From contig CAVOYQ010000010.1 in assembly GCA_963700705.1 (NCBI GenBank), forward strand, positions 124,001 to 188,000: 64,000 nucleotides of DNA. The letters run 5' to 3'. Within the stretch, counting starts at the first letter, position 1. The number at the start of each line of letters is the position of its first letter. The stretch is from JAHEFT01 sp963700705. Lineage in GTDB: Bacteria > Pseudomonadota > Gammaproteobacteria > Xanthomonadales > SZUA-36. Both the position numbers and the translations under genes were made by a program. The notes under the pieces were generated by a model. The model had not been told where the DNA came from, ran no database searches, and saw only the letters and a program-made list of their open reading frames with translations. Positions 19,975-29,173 of the stretch are shown in pieces.

Positions 19975-20928
19975 CTGCACCAACGGTTCTTCAGCCAATA
20001 TCTCTTCAACCGAATTGCACCCGTTCGCATTTTGCTCGATCACAATCTTGCCGCCCACATCAGGGGAGAAACCGGTTCCAGGTCCGGGGTCGGCGTCATC
20101 GAACGGATCGACCAGCTGTGCGATCCCCATGCAGCGGGAGAGATCAGTATTTTGCCACAACCAAAGATCGCCGCCGACGCGGGCAATGCCCGACAAACCC
20201 TCGATGGAGGTCAGGGCGGCGGTGCTTTGAATGCTCAAATCGCCGGTCACATCGGTGAGGTTGGACAAGCCGTCAAGGTTTGTCAGGAAGCCTCCGCCCG
20301 AGATAGACAATCCACCTACGCTTGTCAGGCTCGAAAATCCGTCTAAATCAGATAGCAATAGGGGCGCACGAAAAGACAGCTCACCAGCTACATGGCTCAG
20401 TTTTGAAAAGCCCTCGAGGTTTGTCAGTTGCCCATTTAGCCAGATAAACAGGTTGTCACCCACAAAAGTTAGCTCGTTCAACCCGCTTACGCTTTGCAAA
20501 CTATCGTTGAACCGGATGTGCAACCATTTATCTATTGTGGTGAGACCTGACAGTCCGTCCACTGCCACCAAAAGCAGGTTATTTGAAATGCTCAGACTAC
20601 CCGCGCGTTGAAGATTTACCAAACCGTCAATCGTCTTCAATGAAGGATTGTTTTCTATCTTCAAATCACCAAGCACAGCAGCGAGATCCGACAGCCCATC
20701 AAAGCTGACAATGTCTTCTCCCCTGATAAAGAGGTTCTGCAGAACCCGGTCGCAGGGGCCATGCTTGGCCTGAAACTGATCTACTTCCAACTGGCTGGTA
20801 AGCTCAATCTCCTGTGGCGTGCAGTCCTGGGCAAACGCCAGCGCAGGTAAAGTCAACACGAACAATTGCAGGGCTGCTGCCAGTAGCAGGAAATTACCTC
20901 GGTTCAGGAAGTTCATAATTGGCCGCAT
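19552..20928 (-). CDS. exported L-domain-like leucine-rich protein with shared C-terminal domain
   Basis: 458 residues. The signal peptide (LLLAAALQLFVLTLPALAFA) is followed by a short cap with two cysteines (QDCTPQEIEL, KHGPCDRV). About nine leucine-rich turns come next, of the form NLDGLSNLTDVTGDLSIQS, the receptor L-domain/BspA-like type. The repeat array ends in a CMGIAQLVDPFDDADPGPG segment that is also found, modified, in the two related proteins. The last 140 residues are copy C of the shared domain, the most diverged together with D. The function is probably adhesion or ligand binding at the cell surface. A gap of about 190 bases separates it from the FG-GAP gene. Confidence 0.85.
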   Translation of the reverse strand: MRPIMNFLNRGNFLLLAAALQLFVLTLPALAFAQDCTPQEIELTSQLEVDQFQAKHGPCDRVLQNLFIRGEDIVSFDGLSDLAAVLGDLKIENNPSLKTIDGLVNLQRAGSLSISNNLLLVAVDGLSGLTTIDKWLHIRFNDSLQSVSGLNELTFVGDNLFIWLNGQLTNLEGFSKLSHVAGELSFRAPLLLSDLDGFSSLTSVGGLSISGGGFLTNLDGLSNLTDVTGDLSIQSTAALTSIEGLSGIARVGGDLWLWQNTDLSRCMGIAQLVDPFDDADPGPGTGFSPDVGGKIVIEQNANGCNSVEEILAEEPLVQMNAGLNDAWFNSRTDGQGFFVIVYPQIEQIFLAWFTYDIARPPMDVTASVGEPGHRWLTAQGPFVGNRASLNLYNTTGGIFDSAEPAPTSQPDGNVVLEFSSCGRGTVKYDIHSIDWQNTIPIERIALDNTPLCEALNSQ

Positions 20929-21160
20929 GTCCCCGGTAGAGGTTTTGCTCGAGTGTCTTCTCTTTTGCTCAGTACTACAATCGCGAACTGCCTTGAAAAA
21001 CTTGAAATAACTGCTTCGGGTCGGAAGCGACCCAAGTTGCCTGTTCAGTAGCCAATTCCGGTGTTTAGCCGATAGCAGAACTCTTTTGCTTGTGGATCAC
21101 AGGTGAGTTTAATTCTCAGTTCGGTTAGGAGCAGAAGTCGAAGAACCGGAATATTCTGAC

Positions 21161-21595
21161 TTAATCATCAGCGGAAAGCGCCTCGCACAACGGCACATTG
21201 TCCGCCACGATCCGGCGAATGAACATCGCGCCGCTCAGATCCAGGCCGGCTATGTTGTAGCTCAGCGTGGCATTTTCGCATTCGTCCCACCAGATCCAAA
21301 TGTAGCCTATGGGCTCGCCCGTCTCAGGTGCCGGCTCTGCGCTATCAAATAGACCGCCCTGCGTCAGAAACACATCCAGCCAGACCTCAGTCCTGTTTGG
21401 GTCATAAGGGCCCTGCGCGGTCAACCAACGGTGGCCAGCCTCGCCGAGGTGGGCGCTGCTGCCTTCGAGCGGGCGCTCGGTGTCGAAAGTGAACCAGGCC
21501 AGAAACAGCGTTGCTGCTTCCGGGAGAATGGTCAAGAGGAAGCCCTGGCCGGGGGTCTCCGGATCGAACCAAGCGTCATTGAGGCCCGGGTTGAT
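21161..21595 (-). repeat. shared C-terminal domain, copy D
   Basis: 144 codons, starting INPGLNDAWFDP. It is the most diverged copy, but keeps GQGF, FLAWFT, GHRWLTAQG, GGLFD, the cysteine before ENATLSY, and LCEAL. Confidence 0.82.
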
Positions 21596-22396
21596 CTTGA
21601 ACCGATTAATGCCCAGCAGAATCTGGCGGATCGAGTTGCAACCCACTCCGTTCTGGTACAGAAACACCACGTCGCCGACATCCTGCACGCCTGCACTGCC
21701 GGGGCCGGGCCCCGGTTCGCCGTCGTCATTCCCGTTGAGCAACCGCGTGAGTCCGTTGCAATGGTACAGGTAGGAATTCCTCTGGATGTTGACGCTGCCT
21801 CCGACCTCTGTGAGTCCAGACAGGCTGTCGAGGTTTTCCAGGATCGTATCTGCGATGATCAAGTCACCAGCCACGTGGGTAAGTGCTGAAAGACCACCCA
21901 TGTCAGCCAGTTTCCACGAGCCCGAGATAAATAGATTTTCCCCTACAGATCGAAGGCTGGTCAGCCCGCGGACGCTGGCCAGTTCGTAATTGATCCGGAT
22001 GATCAAGTATGAATCGGTGGCAGTCAGCGCGTTGAAACCGTCGATTGCGACCAGCGACTCATTGTTCACGATGTCCAGCTTGCCGACATGTTCAAGGAGC
22101 GGAAACCCGTCGACGTTGTTCAGCTGCGAATTGCTATAGATGCTGAGCCTTCCGCTGACCGAAACGAGTTCTGCCAGGCCATCAAAGTTGACGATATCAG
22201 CGCCTTGAATGAGCAGGTTCGTTGCGCGGTCGCACGGCCCATAGTTGGCCTGGAAAGCATCGACCTCGATCTGACTGTGCAACTCGATGTCGGCCAGGGT
22301 GCAGTCCTGTGCCATGCCCGGTATCGAGTGAAGGATCACGAAAGACAGGAGAATCCCAAAGGCGACACCAACCACAGGGATGGATTCATGGTCCAT
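21161..22396 (-). CDS. exported L-domain-like leucine-rich protein with shared C-terminal domain, second
   Basis: 411 residues from ATG 22396; the longer reading to 22462 adds an N-terminus not seen in the paralogue. A signal peptide (VVGVAFGILLSFVILHSIPG) is followed by QDCTLADIEL and NYGPCDRA as in the gene at 19552. About seven leucine-rich turns (LVSVSGRLSIYSNSQLNNVD) follow, and then a CNGLTRLLNGNDDGEPGPG segment. The last 144 residues are copy D, which has the aromatic YIWIWWDEC in place of the usual core. Its layout matches the two other leucine-rich genes, but protein identity looks moderate, suggesting old duplication. The 230 bases between this gene and the one at 19552 show no further gene. 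Confidence 0.85.
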   Translation of the reverse strand: MDHESIPVVGVAFGILLSFVILHSIPGMAQDCTLADIELHSQIEVDAFQANYGPCDRATNLLIQGADIVNFDGLAELVSVSGRLSIYSNSQLNNVDGFPLLEHVGKLDIVNNESLVAIDGFNALTATDSYLIIRINYELASVRGLTSLRSVGENLFISGSWKLADMGGLSALTHVAGDLIIADTILENLDSLSGLTEVGGSVNIQRNSYLYHCNGLTRLLNGNDDGEPGPGPGSAGVQDVGDVVFLYQNGVGCNSIRQILLGINRFKINPGLNDAWFDPETPGQGFLLTILPEAATLFLAWFTFDTERPLEGSSAHLGEAGHRWLTAQGPYDPNRTEVWLDVFLTQGGLFDSAEPAPETGEPIGYIWIWWDECENATLSYNIAGLDLSGAMFIRRIVADNVPLCEALSADD

Positions 22397-22590
22397 AACG
22401 TTTGAGCACTTCCCGGTTTGGAAACGAAACGTCAGTCTGCGCTGGTTTCGAACGTCGCACAATCAAAAATAGATAACGTTGCAACTGGAGTGGGCGCAGT
22501 TCCGCTTCGGGTCTTTTGTGTTGAAAAACTCCGTCCAATTACTGATCAATGAGATAATTGGCACGTTGATTCAGCGATGGAGTTTATAGA

Positions 22591-23019
22591 TTATTGCCCG
22601 CCAAGCGTTTCGCACAATGCAATGTTGTCCGGAGTAATACGCTGAATGGGAATTTCACCTGATATGCCAAGTGAGGTGATTTCATAATTCAGCAGGCCAT
22701 TGGCACAATCAGAAAACTCAAGCGTCATAGTGCCATCACCAGTTGGGTCTGTGGTGGTGGCCGGTTCCGCAGCGTCAAAGACACCACCTTCAGTCACAAA
22801 AATCGTTAGGTTGGCTGTATCGCCGATATATGGCCCCTGAGCTGTCAACCAGCGATGTCCAGGTTCGCCCAGAAGTGCGCCCACGTCCTCTGGTGGTCGT
22901 TCCGTATCAAAAGTGAACCAGGCCAGGAACATTTCTTTTCTATCCGGAAAAGCCGTGATGAGAAATCCCTGTCCGTTGGTGGCGGGGTTGTACCAGGCAT
23001 CATTCAGGCCGGCATTGAT
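22591..23019 (-). repeat. shared C-terminal domain, copy E
   Basis: 142 codons, starting INAGLNDAWYNP. It is close in DNA sequence to copies A, B and F, and the similarity includes a few bases beyond the stop codon (ATTATTGCC on the plus strand). Confidence 0.85.
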
Positions 23020-23883
23020 CTTAAACTCTTCGCCGTCAAGAACTGCGCCATAGAATCCGTCGTATTGTCCCTTAGCCATTACTTTGTACCCTGCCCAAGT
23101 CAGGTGAGAACTGTCATTACGCTGAAATGGCTGCCGGGGGCTTGGCAACTCTGGATTGGGTAACGAAGGGTGACCAGCCGGAATCGGACTGGGCGGGTCA
23201 TATTGCGTGTAAGTGACTCCGTTGAAGCCATAAGTCACCTGCAAGAGCCCATGCAGATTCAAAAAAGTAAGAGCCGGCTTCCTGTCTGCCAGCATCTGGG
23301 CCTTGGCAGCCCATTTATCGTGGACACTGTTGTTTTGCGAAGGCGTACCCATGATGTTGATTTCACCCCAGGGCCTCATGTAATCGTAGCTCTGCAAAAA
23401 TATTTTTACCGTAGGGCGAATCGACAAAATATGGTCAACTATCGCCTCAGTATCGGACACAATTTCATTGAGAATGTCTTCCTCCTCCTTTGTACCATCC
23501 ATAGACGGAAGCCACTTCGTAAGACATTCACTGTTCACTAATTTGCAATGCACGTCGTTGTAACCGGTAACTAAATGCACAATGTCTACGTCTGGATGCT
23601 GACTCAATACTCCAGTTATGTATTTCAACCCTTCTGGCGACTGAAGGCGATTTGCCAGACCCCAGAATAACGTTGAATAGACTTTAACATCGCTGTGCCC
23701 ATTTTCAGAAAAAACGGAAACCAAAGCCGGATTCATGGGTTCGGCCCAGCTGTCACCGAAGATCACGATTTCGATCGCGATAGTATTTGGACTGAATAGC
23801 ACTAATACAAGGGCGCACAATATAGCTCGTACCGTGCCGAATTCTGAGAGCCAGCGTCGGCCTATTGCAATTGGAAAGTTCAT
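22591..23883 (-). CDS. exported SGNH-type hydrolase with shared C-terminal domain
   Basis: 430 residues from ATG 23883 (other in-frame starts lie at 23898 and 23958). A hydrophobic signal (RAILCALVLVLFSPNTIA) precedes the catalytic serine block IVIFGDSWAEP. Block III is VTGYNDVHC (GxND), and the last block is NDSSHLTWAGYKVM, supplying the Asp and His of the triad. These features identify a GDSL/SGNH esterase or acyl/carbohydrate esterase. The domain ends near residue 287, and the last 142 residues are copy E of the shared domain. Substrate unknown. It is the first gene of the run of five on this strand. Confidence 0.83.
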   Translation of the reverse strand: MNFPIAIGRRWLSEFGTVRAILCALVLVLFSPNTIAIEIVIFGDSWAEPMNPALVSVFSENGHSDVKVYSTLFWGLANRLQSPEGLKYITGVLSQHPDVDIVHLVTGYNDVHCKLVNSECLTKWLPSMDGTKEEEDILNEIVSDTEAIVDHILSIRPTVKIFLQSYDYMRPWGEINIMGTPSQNNSVHDKWAAKAQMLADRKPALTFLNLHGLLQVTYGFNGVTYTQYDPPSPIPAGHPSLPNPELPSPRQPFQRNDSSHLTWAGYKVMAKGQYDGFYGAVLDGEEFKINAGLNDAWYNPATNGQGFLITAFPDRKEMFLAWFTFDTERPPEDVGALLGEPGHRWLTAQGPYIGDTANLTIFVTEGGVFDAAEPATTTDPTGDGTMTLEFSDCANGLLNYEITSLGISGEIPIQRITPDNIALCETLGGQ

Positions 23884-24167
23884 ACTCAAGATCGCCATCG
23901 CAATGTTTGGAAAACCGAACCATTGAACTAGTGCAGGGTGCCTCGCAAACTCAGTCAATTCTTGACCATAAAATGTTTCGAATCGGTCTGCTAATTACTT
24001 CTTGCTCATGTCATGAGTATAGGGCGCCAAAATAGGGCGTCAAATTGATTCTCCCGCCAACTTGAATTACTAAGATTACGGAGCGATCCTAAAAAACTCA
24101 GGTCCAGGTGAATTGGAGTTCTGCAATGGGTTGCATCGACCGGTTGAAACCGCAGCCAGGAACGGAA

Positions 24168-24590
24168 CTACAAATCCCTTACTGACTCCTGCTTGTGCAG
24201 GCGATGCCAGCCAACTTGCCAAATCGACCGGAAGGATCGTTCAAGAAAAAGATTCTCAATTATCGGCGACAAGAAGAAAAGCCATCGGATGGCGATCTCC
24301 TCAAAGCCTTCAACGATTACTCCATTGGGACGACCTTCGAACCGGACCTCTCCTCGGCCGCGCCAAAATCCCCTGAACACCCATCTTACGAGTTCATTGT
24401 CTTTCTGCGTTGTATTTCTCGCTACGAGCGGGAATGGAAACCGCTTCAATGGAACTGCGTACCAGCCACTACCCAGATCTTTTACATTGTTGGCCAGTCC
24501 GAAAAGTCGAACCCAATCGGCCGGTGTTTGAAAGTAGGAATACACTTCTTCCACCGGAAGGGAAAACTCATGTTTGAACCTAATGATCAT
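24168..24590 (-). CDS. SRPBCC (START-like) family protein
   Basis: 140 residues, beginning MIIRFKHEFSLPVEEVYSYF, the usual first strand and helix of the polyketide cyclase/START-like helix-grip fold, followed by TPADWVRLFGLANNV. No signal peptide is present, so it should be cytosolic and may bind a small lipid-like ligand. No partner is evident. It lies between the SGNH gene and the TolB/TPR gene with more than 200 bases on each side and looks monocistronic. I see no gene in the 264 bases downstream. Confidence 0.75.
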   Translation of the reverse strand: MIIRFKHEFSLPVEEVYSYFQTPADWVRLFGLANNVKDLGSGWYAVPLKRFPFPLVARNTTQKDNELVRWVFRGFWRGRGEVRFEGRPNGVIVEGFEEIAIRWLFFLSPIIENLFLERSFRSIWQVGWHRLHKQESVRDL

Positions 24591-24854
24591 GACTCGGATA
24601 TTCTAGAACAACTCAGGATGTAAACCACCGCGATGCGCAATAACCCCTTGACCTTATCGAGGGGTGCAATGGGTCGAAAGTGTACCCTGACGTTACAGCT
24701 AGCTCGATTCCACTGTCCGCCAAATGGCGGAACCCAACCAGGCAGTTAATTGCGGATCATTCAGTTCGACTTTTGGCCAGGAGCGGTCCCAATCCATAAC
24801 CGCCCTGAATTGATCCAGCGGACAACAAACCTGTTCAATTGAGCGCTCCCCAGA

Positions 24855-26636
24855 CTAGCGTGTCTGGCTTTTCGGGTAAGGCACCAGCGGTGTCGGGTAC
24901 CGCGCGGCCTCGGCCTGGATGCGCGGATCTTCAAGCAAGGAACGGGTTGCAGTGAAATAGCTGAAAAAGCCAAGTGACCAGGGTAATTTCTTTTCACGAG
25001 CCTGTTCTGACCAGTAGAGCGTTTTTTCAACGTCACCCAGTGCGGCATAAATGATGACCAATGCGATTCCTCTGCCTGGCTTTTGCTCGTATTCTTGAGC
25101 AATTTCCAGCGCTTTCTCCGGTTGGCCCGCCCAGGCATAGGTCTGCCCCAGCGCATACGCCCACAATGGTAAGTGGGCAAGGTGCTGATGGGCCGCGATC
25201 GCCTCGTCAAAGCGGCCCTGCTCCAGGTACGTATTGCCCAAGGCCAACCAGGCTATCGGAAATTGGGGATCCAGAGCAATCACAGACTCCGCCAGTTCGA
25301 TGGCCTTTTCGTAGTCACCGGCGTCACGGTACTGGTCGGCAAGCCAGGACAAGTAAAAGGAATGAAGCGGGCTCAGTTCAACCGTCTTCTCACCGGCGGC
25401 GATCGCCTCCTCGTCATCCCCCATCAATTCCAGCCACCAGGCCCAGTGATACCAGGCATCGGCCAGGCTGGGATTCAGTTCCATGGACCGGTTCAGGCTG
25501 ACTTTCGCGGCTTCGAAGTCCCAATCACCGTACATCTGGTGCAATCCCAGGGCCATGTGTGCTTCCGCCAGCGTGGGATCGAGTTCGATGGCTTTGTCGA
25601 CGGCTGCCCGCGCGCGTTTCACGGCTTCCATCCGGGGTAGTATGCTGTGCACCAACTCCATGTAGCCCTGGCCCAGGGCGGCGTAAGCCAGGGCACTGGT
25701 GGGATCGTTGGCCAGGGCCTCTTCGAGAATCTCGATTCCGGCCTGGTAGCCCTCCTGGGTTTCTTTCCGGTACTGGAACATGGCCCGCAAATAGGATTCA
25801 AACGTTTGCGGCCGGATTTCCAGCACCCGCGCCAGCTGATCTTCATCCTGGGCGGTCAGATTGGCCTGCACGATGCGGGCAACCGTGCGGGCCACGCTGT
25901 TCTGGATCGCCATGACATCATCGAACGGGCGTTCGTAGGTTTCCGACCAGATGTGCTGGTCCGAGGCCGCATCGATCAGCTTTACCGAGATACGGACCAT
26001 GTTACCTTCCCGGAACACGGCGCCCTCGATGATATTGGCCACGCCGAGTTTGCGTCCGATGTACGGCAGCCCCTGGCTGGTGTTGACCCGGCTGGCCGAT
26101 GTGCGCGAAGTCACCTGCAGGGCATTGATCTTGCCCAGATTGCTGATCAGCGAGTCGTACATTCCGGAGACGAAATACTGCTCCGTGGTATCCGGGGAAA
26201 GGTTTTCCAGCGGCAGCACGGCGATCGAATGGGGATTGATATCACGGATCTCCGGCGTCACCTGCAGCACCGCGACCTCTTTCAGCGCCTGTTGCGACAG
26301 ATCGAAAATGCCGATAGAGGCCAGCGCAGCCAGCACCAAAAGCAGCAAGTAGTCGGTGCGTCCCAGGCGCAACTCGTCGGCCGTGGATTCAACCCCGGTT
26401 GCGGTTCGCCGGATGCCCTGGGTCGTGACGTCGAAACGCCAACTGAAAATAACCGCAAAGGGAAAACCGCCGAGTACGGCCAGCCAGACGTAACGGATGA
26501 TTCGTTCATCGAGATTCAGCGCAGGAAGCGCTTCGCTGGCAACCTGTATCAGAACCCAGCTCGCAAGGATGTACCAGGCCGTCATGCGGAACACGCGGCG
26601 GCGCCTCAGTTCCTTCACAAAGCTGACAGGCCACAT
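24855..26636 (-). CDS. membrane protein with TolB-like domain and TPR repeats
   Basis: 593 residues. A first membrane segment (MTAWYILASWVLIQVASEAL), a second near residues 45-65 and a third near 96-115 (YLLLLVLAALASIGIF) precede a TolB/FlgO-like domain (HSIAVLPLENLSPDTTEQYF through WSETYERPFDD). From about residue 270 there are at least six tetratricopeptide repeats (LAYAALGQGYMELVHS, ALGNTYLEQGRFDEAIAAHQ). Members of this family often carry a CadC-like or adenylate cyclase domain at the N-terminus; here only the membrane part is present. It is probably a scaffold or sensor. The 281 bases between its start and the insertion sequence show no gene. Confidence 0.85.
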   Translation of the reverse strand: MWPVSFVKELRRRRVFRMTAWYILASWVLIQVASEALPALNLDERIIRYVWLAVLGGFPFAVIFSWRFDVTTQGIRRTATGVESTADELRLGRTDYLLLLVLAALASIGIFDLSQQALKEVAVLQVTPEIRDINPHSIAVLPLENLSPDTTEQYFVSGMYDSLISNLGKINALQVTSRTSASRVNTSQGLPYIGRKLGVANIIEGAVFREGNMVRISVKLIDAASDQHIWSETYERPFDDVMAIQNSVARTVARIVQANLTAQDEDQLARVLEIRPQTFESYLRAMFQYRKETQEGYQAGIEILEEALANDPTSALAYAALGQGYMELVHSILPRMEAVKRARAAVDKAIELDPTLAEAHMALGLHQMYGDWDFEAAKVSLNRSMELNPSLADAWYHWAWWLELMGDDEEAIAAGEKTVELSPLHSFYLSWLADQYRDAGDYEKAIELAESVIALDPQFPIAWLALGNTYLEQGRFDEAIAAHQHLAHLPLWAYALGQTYAWAGQPEKALEIAQEYEQKPGRGIALVIIYAALGDVEKTLYWSEQAREKKLPWSLGFFSYFTATRSLLEDPRIQAEAARYPTPLVPYPKSQTR

Positions 26637-26917
26637 AACTAGGTCACCTGAACCTCCTCATGACCAAGTGTACACCTTGTTGTAACAAGCTTGCATGTAA
26701 CAATAAGTGCAATTGAGGTGCTTCAGAAAGTTCCTGGATGCTCGGTTGACTCATCCACCACCAAATCAGAGTGCACCTCGTTTACCGGGCTATGCCGAAG
26801 GCAGCACGAAAATCATGGTATCGACCACTGCCAAACCTGTTGTCGACTCTCGTCAGAAATGCGTAGCGATAAGTATAAATGGGCGAACCGTTTTTGATTA
26901 CCTATTCCGCGACGGGT

Positions 26918-26936
26918 CCAGACTGTGTGATAACTC
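26918..26936 (+). repeat. terminal inverted repeat, left end of IS1182-like element
   Basis: Pairs with 28582-28600 over 19 bases with a single mismatch at the fourteenth base. Confidence 0.8.
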
Positions 26937-27111
26937 GATATTTCAGGTTTAAGTCGTCGCTTGGAGCTGTCATTGGGCTTTTCAGTGGTTTTGGGGCCTC
27001 GTTTTTGGGTGCGCAATAATTCTTGCCGAGAACATTCATCACAAAGCTGATTGCCTGAGAATGGCTCCGGGGACCTTGGAATACGTCTAATAACGGCAAA
27101 AATGCTGGCCG

Positions 27112-28541
27112 TTAGGCCTGCATTGCCTCGATTAACGGTTTAACACCAAGGATGTTCATCATTCGTTTCAGGTTGTACGCCAGCACATGCAAGCTCATCT
27201 CGGTACTCACCGTCGGCAGCGCTTCGAGTCAGGAAGTGCGTCGATCCCATCCAGGATTTGATGGTGCCAAAGGGATGCTCTGCCGTCTCGCGGCGGGCCC
27301 GCATCCGATCCGGCTCACGATCCAATCGAGTCTGCACCGCTTCAACCACCGCTTCATGTTCCCATCGCCTGACACGCCGGTATTTACCGGTTGTACATTT
27401 GGATTTGATCGGACAACTTGGGCACATTGAACTCCAGTAACGACGGATCGTCTGGCCTTTCTCGTCTGTGCTGCAAGCGATAAATCAATCGCTCATCCTG
27501 CTGGACATCGATATTCATCATCTTCTGGAATATAGATGAAGTCACGCTTGCCAAACAGACCCTTGGACAGGCTGCCCGAGGTCTGTGGCTTAGGCAGATA
27601 GGTCGTGATCCCCGCCTCATCACAGGCCAGGATCTCTTCCCCTTTGAAGTAACCGCGGTCGGCCACCACGCTCAGTTCATCCGTCGCCATGGCTGCTTTG
27701 GCCTGCTGCGCCATATTCGCCAGTTGGGTCCGATCATGGCCCACGTTGGTGACTTCGTGGGCAACAATCAGATGGTGTTTGGCATCCACTGCGGTTTGCA
27801 CGTTGTAGCCCACCATCCCGGTGCCCCTGCCGCTGGTGGCCATGGAGCGGGCATCAGGGTCGGTCAGTGAGATCTGCTGGTCCGGTGCCTCATGCATCCG
27901 GACTTCGAGCTTTTTTAGGCGCGCCATCTCCTTCTTCAAGCGGGCGATCTTCTCTTCCAGTCGTTGGCTCTTGTCTTCGCTCGACTCCTGTCGGTCCGCA
28001 CTGGCCATCTGACCCAGATACCTCTCGATACTCTCATCGATCTGTTGCAACCGGCGCTTCATCTTCGCCTTGGTAAAGTTACGATCGCGATTGTTGACCG
28101 CCTTGAACTTGCTGCCGTCAATGGCCACGAAGGCGTTGGCAAACAGGTCGAGCTTGCGGCACAACATCACGAACTCGCGACACACCAGGCGGATCGCTTC
28201 GCCATTGTCCTTGCGAAAGTCTGCGATGGTCTTGAAGTCCGGGGCCAGGCGTTCGGTCAGCCACATCAGCTCAATGTTGCGTTGTGCTTCGCGTTCCAGG
28301 CGGCGGCTCGACTGCACCCGGTTGAGATAACCGTAGACATAGATCTTCAGCATCGTTGATGGGTGGTAGGCCGGTCGGCCGGTATCGTTCGGCTCAGTCT
28401 TGAAGCCCAGACCGGATAAATCCAGATCATCCAGGAAGACATCGATCACGCGAACCGCGCTGTCTTCGGCGATGTAGTCATCGAGACGTTCAGGAAATAA
28501 GGTGGCTTGATGCGATCTTCGCCTTTAATAAATCCGCTCAT
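27112..28541 (-). pseudogene. IS1182-family transposase, broken by frameshifts
   Basis: The reconstructed gene starts MSGFIKGEDRIKPPYF at 28541. After a change near 28497 it continues PERLDDYIAEDSAVRVIDVF. The largest intact piece covers 28449 to about 27493 (PAYHPSTMLKIYVYGYLNRV, FVAIDGSKFKAVNNRDRNFT, LSVVADRGYFKGEEI, the catalytic regions of the family). It changes frame near 27500 and 27440, giving ERLIYRLQHRRE then CPSCPIKSKCTTGKYRRV and HPFGTIKSWMG. A last change near 27230 leads to VSTEMSLHVLAYNLKRMMNI and the stop at 27112. With four changes it is either decayed or mis-sequenced; as written it cannot make a full transposase. Confidence 0.85.
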
Positions 28542-28581
28542 CCGACGATCCCTCTGCGGGAAAGTAGATTATATCCGGTGA

Positions 28582-28600
28582 GAGTTTTCACACAGTCTGG
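28582..28600 (-). repeat. terminal inverted repeat, right end of IS1182-like element
   Basis: Complement of the left end with one mismatch. The transposase start codon lies 41 bases inside it. Confidence 0.8.
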
Positions 28601-28744
28601 GTCGATCTCGGAATATCTGGCTCTGTAGCCTGGAATTTCCGCTTTCTGGCGAGTAGCGGAACCAATTCAACGTGCTACTTCAGGGCAGACTTGTTCTCAG
28701 TTCGGCCAGAAGCAAAACTTGCAGTAAACCGCTCCACTAATAAA

Positions 28745-29173
28745 TTATTCCCCGCCAAGCGTTTCGCACAATGCAATGTTGTCCGGAGCAATACGCTGAA
28801 TGGGAATTTCACCTGATATGCCCAGCGAAGTAATTTCATAATTCACCAGGCCATTGGCACAATCCGCAAACTCGATTGTCATGGTGCCATCGCCGGCGGG
28901 GTCTGTGGTTGCTTCTGGTTCAGCGGCGTCGAATACGCCACCTTCAGTGACGAAAATAGTCAGGTTCGCCGTATCCCCCTCGTAAGGCCCCTGCGCAGTC
29001 AACCAGCGGTGACCGGGCTCTCCCAGCATCGCCGTGACTTCCTCTGGCGGTCGTTCAGTGTCATAAGTAAACCAGGCCAGGAACATCTGCCGAATGTCAG
29101 GAAACACGGCGATCAGGAACCCTTGTCCATCGGTAAGGGGGCTGTACCAGGCATCGTTGAGCCCGGCATTGAT
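28745..29173 (-). repeat. shared C-terminal domain, copy F
   Basis: 142 codons, starting INAGLNDAWYSP. It is preceded by LGIQ, as in copy A, so the A-F similarity extends a few codons upstream of the domain. It lies on the far side of the insertion sequence from copies A to E. Confidence 0.85.

Larger units (their letters stand above)
26918..28600 (-). mobile_element. IS1182-like insertion sequence with terminal inverted repeats
   Basis: Bounded by 19-base inverted repeats with one mismatch: CCAGACTGTGTGATAACTC at 26918-26936 and the complement of CCAGACTGTGTGAAAACTC at 28582-28600. Total length of 1683 bases suits the IS1182 family. It contains one transposase gene on the minus strand, broken by frameshifts. 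No clear target duplication is visible in the flanks. It is inserted between the TolB/TPR gene and the third leucine-rich gene, which splits the shared-domain cluster. Confidence 0.85.

Noticed and set aside
26640..28744. Target-site duplication around the insertion sequence
   Set aside because: Flanks GGGT and GTCG do not match; no convincing direct repeat was seen.
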